Source: Chitinophagaceae bacterium UBA2375 (GTDB lineage Bacteria; Bacteroidota; Bacteroidia; Chitinophagales; Chitinophagaceae). From it: 64,000 nt of DNA. The position numbers were made by a program, and so were the translations under genes. The stretch covers positions 124,001 through 188,000 of the forward strand of contig DDTB01000010.1 of NCBI GenBank assembly GCA_002343985.1, in the 5' to 3' direction. Under the pieces are notes generated by a model, which ran no database searches, was not told the DNA's origin, and saw nothing but the letters and a program-made list of their open reading frames with translations. Shown here one piece after another: positions 61,993 through 64,000 of the stretch; the stretch's first letter is position 1, and every line of letters begins with the position of its first letter.

Positions 61993-63093
61993 TCAATTGT
62001 TGGTGGGGAACTGTTCCACAAATCTGAATACCTGCTGATGGAAAGATTCCGCACCGCCGAATAGAAAACGGTGGCGGATCGGCAAAACATAGATGGGGAA
62101 ATCAGCCAGTTCCTGTTTGAATTTCTGCAACCTCATAGCGTCCTTTTCCGTGGTAATGATCACCCTTTTCGACGCATCCATTTTTTCGAATTGCTGCTTA
62201 ATCTCTGCCAAATCATCCGTGGTGAAAATATGGTGGTCGGCATAACGGATCATATCATATCCCTGTACATGTTTGGTTAAAAAATCTTTCAGCGGTTTTG
62301 GGTTCGCGATGCCGCAAAGCAGCAATACCTGTTGCTCTGTATGCAATTGTCCGGGTTGCTGGCTGAAAACATGATAAGGCTGGTCGTACACAATTTCCGC
62401 GAAGTAAATTTTTTGGTGCGGCTTTGGGTTGATTTCGGTGATGATGTTGTTTTTTTCCTGTTCGGTCATGTCTGATGGGCATTTGGTCACCACAATGATC
62501 TCAGCCCTCCGGCTGCTGGAAGGCACATCCCGGAGGTCGCCCGCCGGCAGCATCAGGTCGCGGGTGAACAGGTTTTTATAATCGGTGAGCAGGATATTCA
62601 ATCCGGCTTTCACATGCCTGTGTTGAAAAGCATCATCCAATATAATAACATTTGTTTCAGGCCTCAGGTGCAGGATTTGAGGTATGGCTACAATGCGCTC
62701 CTCTCCCACCGCTACGGTAATCCCCGGGAATTTCTGGTGGAATTGCATGGGCTCATCGCCAATATCAATCGCCGTTGTTTTATCGTCTGCTATGGCAAAG
62801 CCTTTTGTCTTCCGCTTATACCCCCTGCTTAAAGTGGCCACGCGGTAACGGCCATACAGAAGTGTGACAAGGTATTCGGTCATCGGAGTTTTACCCGTGC
62901 CACCAACAGCCAGGTTGCCCACACAAATAATGGGGAAGTTAAAGGATGCCGATGACAGTATCTGTTTGTCGAATAACCAATTCCTGCCACGGATCAGGAT
63001 GCCGTACAAAAACGAAAAAGGCCATAACAGGTATCGAAAACTTCTCAGCAAGGATGATGGTTTACATGCAGTTTTATTGGTCTTTGTGGCCAT
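61993..63093 (-). CDS. lpxK: Tetraacyldisaccharide 4'-kinase
   Basis: 366 residues, usual length. LpxK phosphorylates the 4' position of the lipid A disaccharide on the inner membrane. N-terminal hydrophobic anchor (LLWPFSFLYGILI), then the P-loop VGNLAVGGTGKTPMTEYL (about 57-74) and the VAVGEERIVAIPQIL / NVIILDDAFQHRH segment with the second conserved Asp. Twenty-three bases after the rsmD stop on the same strand. Confidence 0.93.
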   Translation of the reverse strand: MATKTNKTACKPSSLLRSFRYLLWPFSFLYGILIRGRNWLFDKQILSSASFNFPIICVGNLAVGGTGKTPMTEYLVTLLYGRYRVATLSRGYKRKTKGFAIADDKTTAIDIGDEPMQFHQKFPGITVAVGEERIVAIPQILHLRPETNVIILDDAFQHRHVKAGLNILLTDYKNLFTRDLMLPAGDLRDVPSSSRRAEIIVVTKCPSDMTEQEKNNIITEINPKPHQKIYFAEIVYDQPYHVFSQQPGQLHTEQQVLLLCGIANPKPLKDFLTKHVQGYDMIRYADHHIFTTDDLAEIKQQFEKMDASKRVIITTEKDAMRLQKFKQELADFPIYVLPIRHRFLFGGAESFHQQVFRFVEQFPTNN

Positions 63094-63116
63094 TCATGAA
63101 CCAGGCAGCCAAATAT

Positions 63117-63656
63117 TTATTCCTGTATAAAGATAGAAAATATCGTGGTGCCGTAGTTCCTTTCCCGTACGTAATGCGGAAACTCTTTGTAATCGTTGCG
63201 GGGCGTATGTTCCAGCACAAACCATCCGCCGGGTTTCAGTAATTGACGTTCAAATATTATTTTGGGTAAATCATCAATGCTGGCCAGCGCGTAAGGCGGT
63301 CCGGCAAAAATGAAATCATATTTTTCCTGGCATGTTTCCAGGAACCTGAACACATCCATTTTAAATAATTTCACTTGCGTAAAACCCAGTTGGTCGACTG
63401 TTTTTTTTATGAACCCATGCATCTGGCTGTCTTTTTCCACGATACTCAGGTCGGGCGCGCCCCTGCTCGCGAGTTCATATGTTATGCAACCTGTGCCCCC
63501 AAATAAGTCAAGTGTTTTTAAAGAAGAAATATCCAGGCTGTTTTGCAGGATATTGAACAAGCCCTCCTTCGCGATATCCGTAGTGGGCCGGGTATGCGGC
63601 ATCTGTGCCGGTGGCTGTATGCGCCGTCCACCATGTGTACCACTTATGATACGCAT
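63117..63656 (-). CDS. rsmD: 16S rRNA m2G966 methyltransferase RsmD, with an altered catalytic motif
   Basis: 179 residues. It methylates G966 of 16S rRNA with S-adenosylmethionine. N-terminal MRIISGTHGGRRIQPP and TRPTTDIAKEGLFNIL are conserved, LDLFGGTGCITYELASRG is the SAM motif I, and KYDFIFAGPPYALASI is motif IV. In RsmD the latter normally reads D/N-PPY; here the first residue is Gly (GPPY). The start overlaps the DUF3822 gene by 13 bases. Confidence 0.9.
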   Translation of the reverse strand: MRIISGTHGGRRIQPPAQMPHTRPTTDIAKEGLFNILQNSLDISSLKTLDLFGGTGCITYELASRGAPDLSIVEKDSQMHGFIKKTVDQLGFTQVKLFKMDVFRFLETCQEKYDFIFAGPPYALASIDDLPKIIFERQLLKPGGWFVLEHTPRNDYKEFPHYVRERNYGTTIFSIFIQE

Positions 63657-64000
63657 GTGGCAAGTGTGGTTAAATGGCTGAAATAATGTTCAGGGTAAGC
63701 CGACATGCCCTCGGGCAAGGTCCATAATGGGCCGATGTCATCAAACAGGATATTCGGGAAATAGCTGTACAACTCATTGAAGAGCGGGGATTGTTTTTCA
63801 ATCATACCGGAGAGGCGTACACGAATATCGGCGGCATCTTTACCATGCTGGCGTGCGGTATGCAGCAAATGATATGCGGCATCGGTAGCCGTTTGATAAG
63901 GCAGGTAGCGGATAACCTGCAATTTGCCATGTATAAACAATGCCAGTTTAATGGATTGCGGATAAAAAACCACCTGGAGGTCGGCGGGAAAATCTTTCCA
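63644..64000 (-). CDS. DUF3822 family protein (C-terminal part)
   Basis: The frame is open to the window end on the minus strand, so the N-terminal half is missing; the visible 118 residues contain VVFYPQSIKLALFIHGKLQVIRYLPYQT and SGMIEKQSPLFNELYSYFPNILF, typical of the Bacteroidota-specific DUF3822 family. The fold resembles the actin-like/ASKHA superfamily in related descriptions, but its role is unknown. It pairs with rsmD in Bacteroidota genomes and overlaps it by 13 bases here. Confidence 0.75.
   Translation of the reverse strand, partial: WKDFPADLQVVFYPQSIKLALFIHGKLQVIRYLPYQTATDAAYHLLHTARQHGKDAADIRVRLSGMIEKQSPLFNELYSYFPNILFDDIGPLWTLPEGMSAYPEHYFSHLTTLATCVS

Noticed and set aside
1..64000. 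tRNA or rRNA genes
   Set aside because: Looking for typical T-arm and rRNA signatures gave none; a few TTTGAATCC-like stretches lie in promoters or coding sequence without a cloverleaf.

Overview
The window comes from a member of the Bacteroidota, most likely the family Chitinophagaceae. The evidence is promoters of the Bacteroidota primary-sigma type (TTG, about 19-20 bases, TAnnTTTG), type IX secretion C-terminal sorting domains, SprB repeats, an UpxY antiterminator, DUF6089, DUF3822 and BT_3928-like DoxX proteins, and little sign of strong Shine-Dalgarno sites. No rRNA or tRNA genes, CRISPR arrays, insertion sequences or prophage genes were seen.

Layout. 1-3.9 kb: a minus-strand group for arginine/citrulline breakdown (arginase, DUF1684, CtlX hydrolase), a CrtA-like protein and ndk. 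4-9.8 kb: housekeeping genes (nrnA-type DHH phosphoesterase, FKBP lipoprotein, folP, DUF1599, DoxX protein, DppB-like permease). 9.8-19.2 kb: three paralogous secreted right-handed beta-helix proteins. One is bare; the other two carry SprB-type repeat dyads (6 in one, 2 in the other) and a T9SS sorting domain, and both of these have a sigma-54-like -24/-12 element upstream. 19.3-41.5 kb: a 19-gene minus-strand exopolysaccharide locus. It has an export channel, tyrosine autokinase, UpxY antiterminator, deacetylase, polymerase, flippase, three glycosyltransferases and a DUF354 protein, decorating enzymes, UDP-GlcNAc 2-epimerase, initiating sugar transferase and acyltransferase. 41.7-55.7 kb: thiolase, a self-contained promoter-RNA-terminator unit with no good ORF (candidate ncRNA), both pyruvate dehydrogenase E1 subunits 5 kb apart, a UbiD-like decarboxylase, recF with DUF721, ribH, an LutA-like protein, EVE, Sir2 and saccharopine dehydrogenase. 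55.9-64 kb: gyrA, a 57-residue membrane protein, a TonB-type outer membrane receptor, lpxK, rsmD and the end of a DUF3822 gene.

How it fits together. The polysaccharide locus has the parts of a Wzx/Wzy-type pathway: initiation by a lipid-linked sugar transferase, assembly by glycosyltransferases, flipping, polymerisation and export under the control of a Wzc-type kinase. The beta-helix genes lie directly downstream and converge on it at a shared terminator, so they may encode surface or secreted enzymes, or adhesins, that act on or bind such glycans. That link is inferred from position and fold only. The most interesting items are the beta-helix/SprB family with its candidate sigma-54 control and modular repeat growth, and the candidate ncRNA upstream of pdhB.
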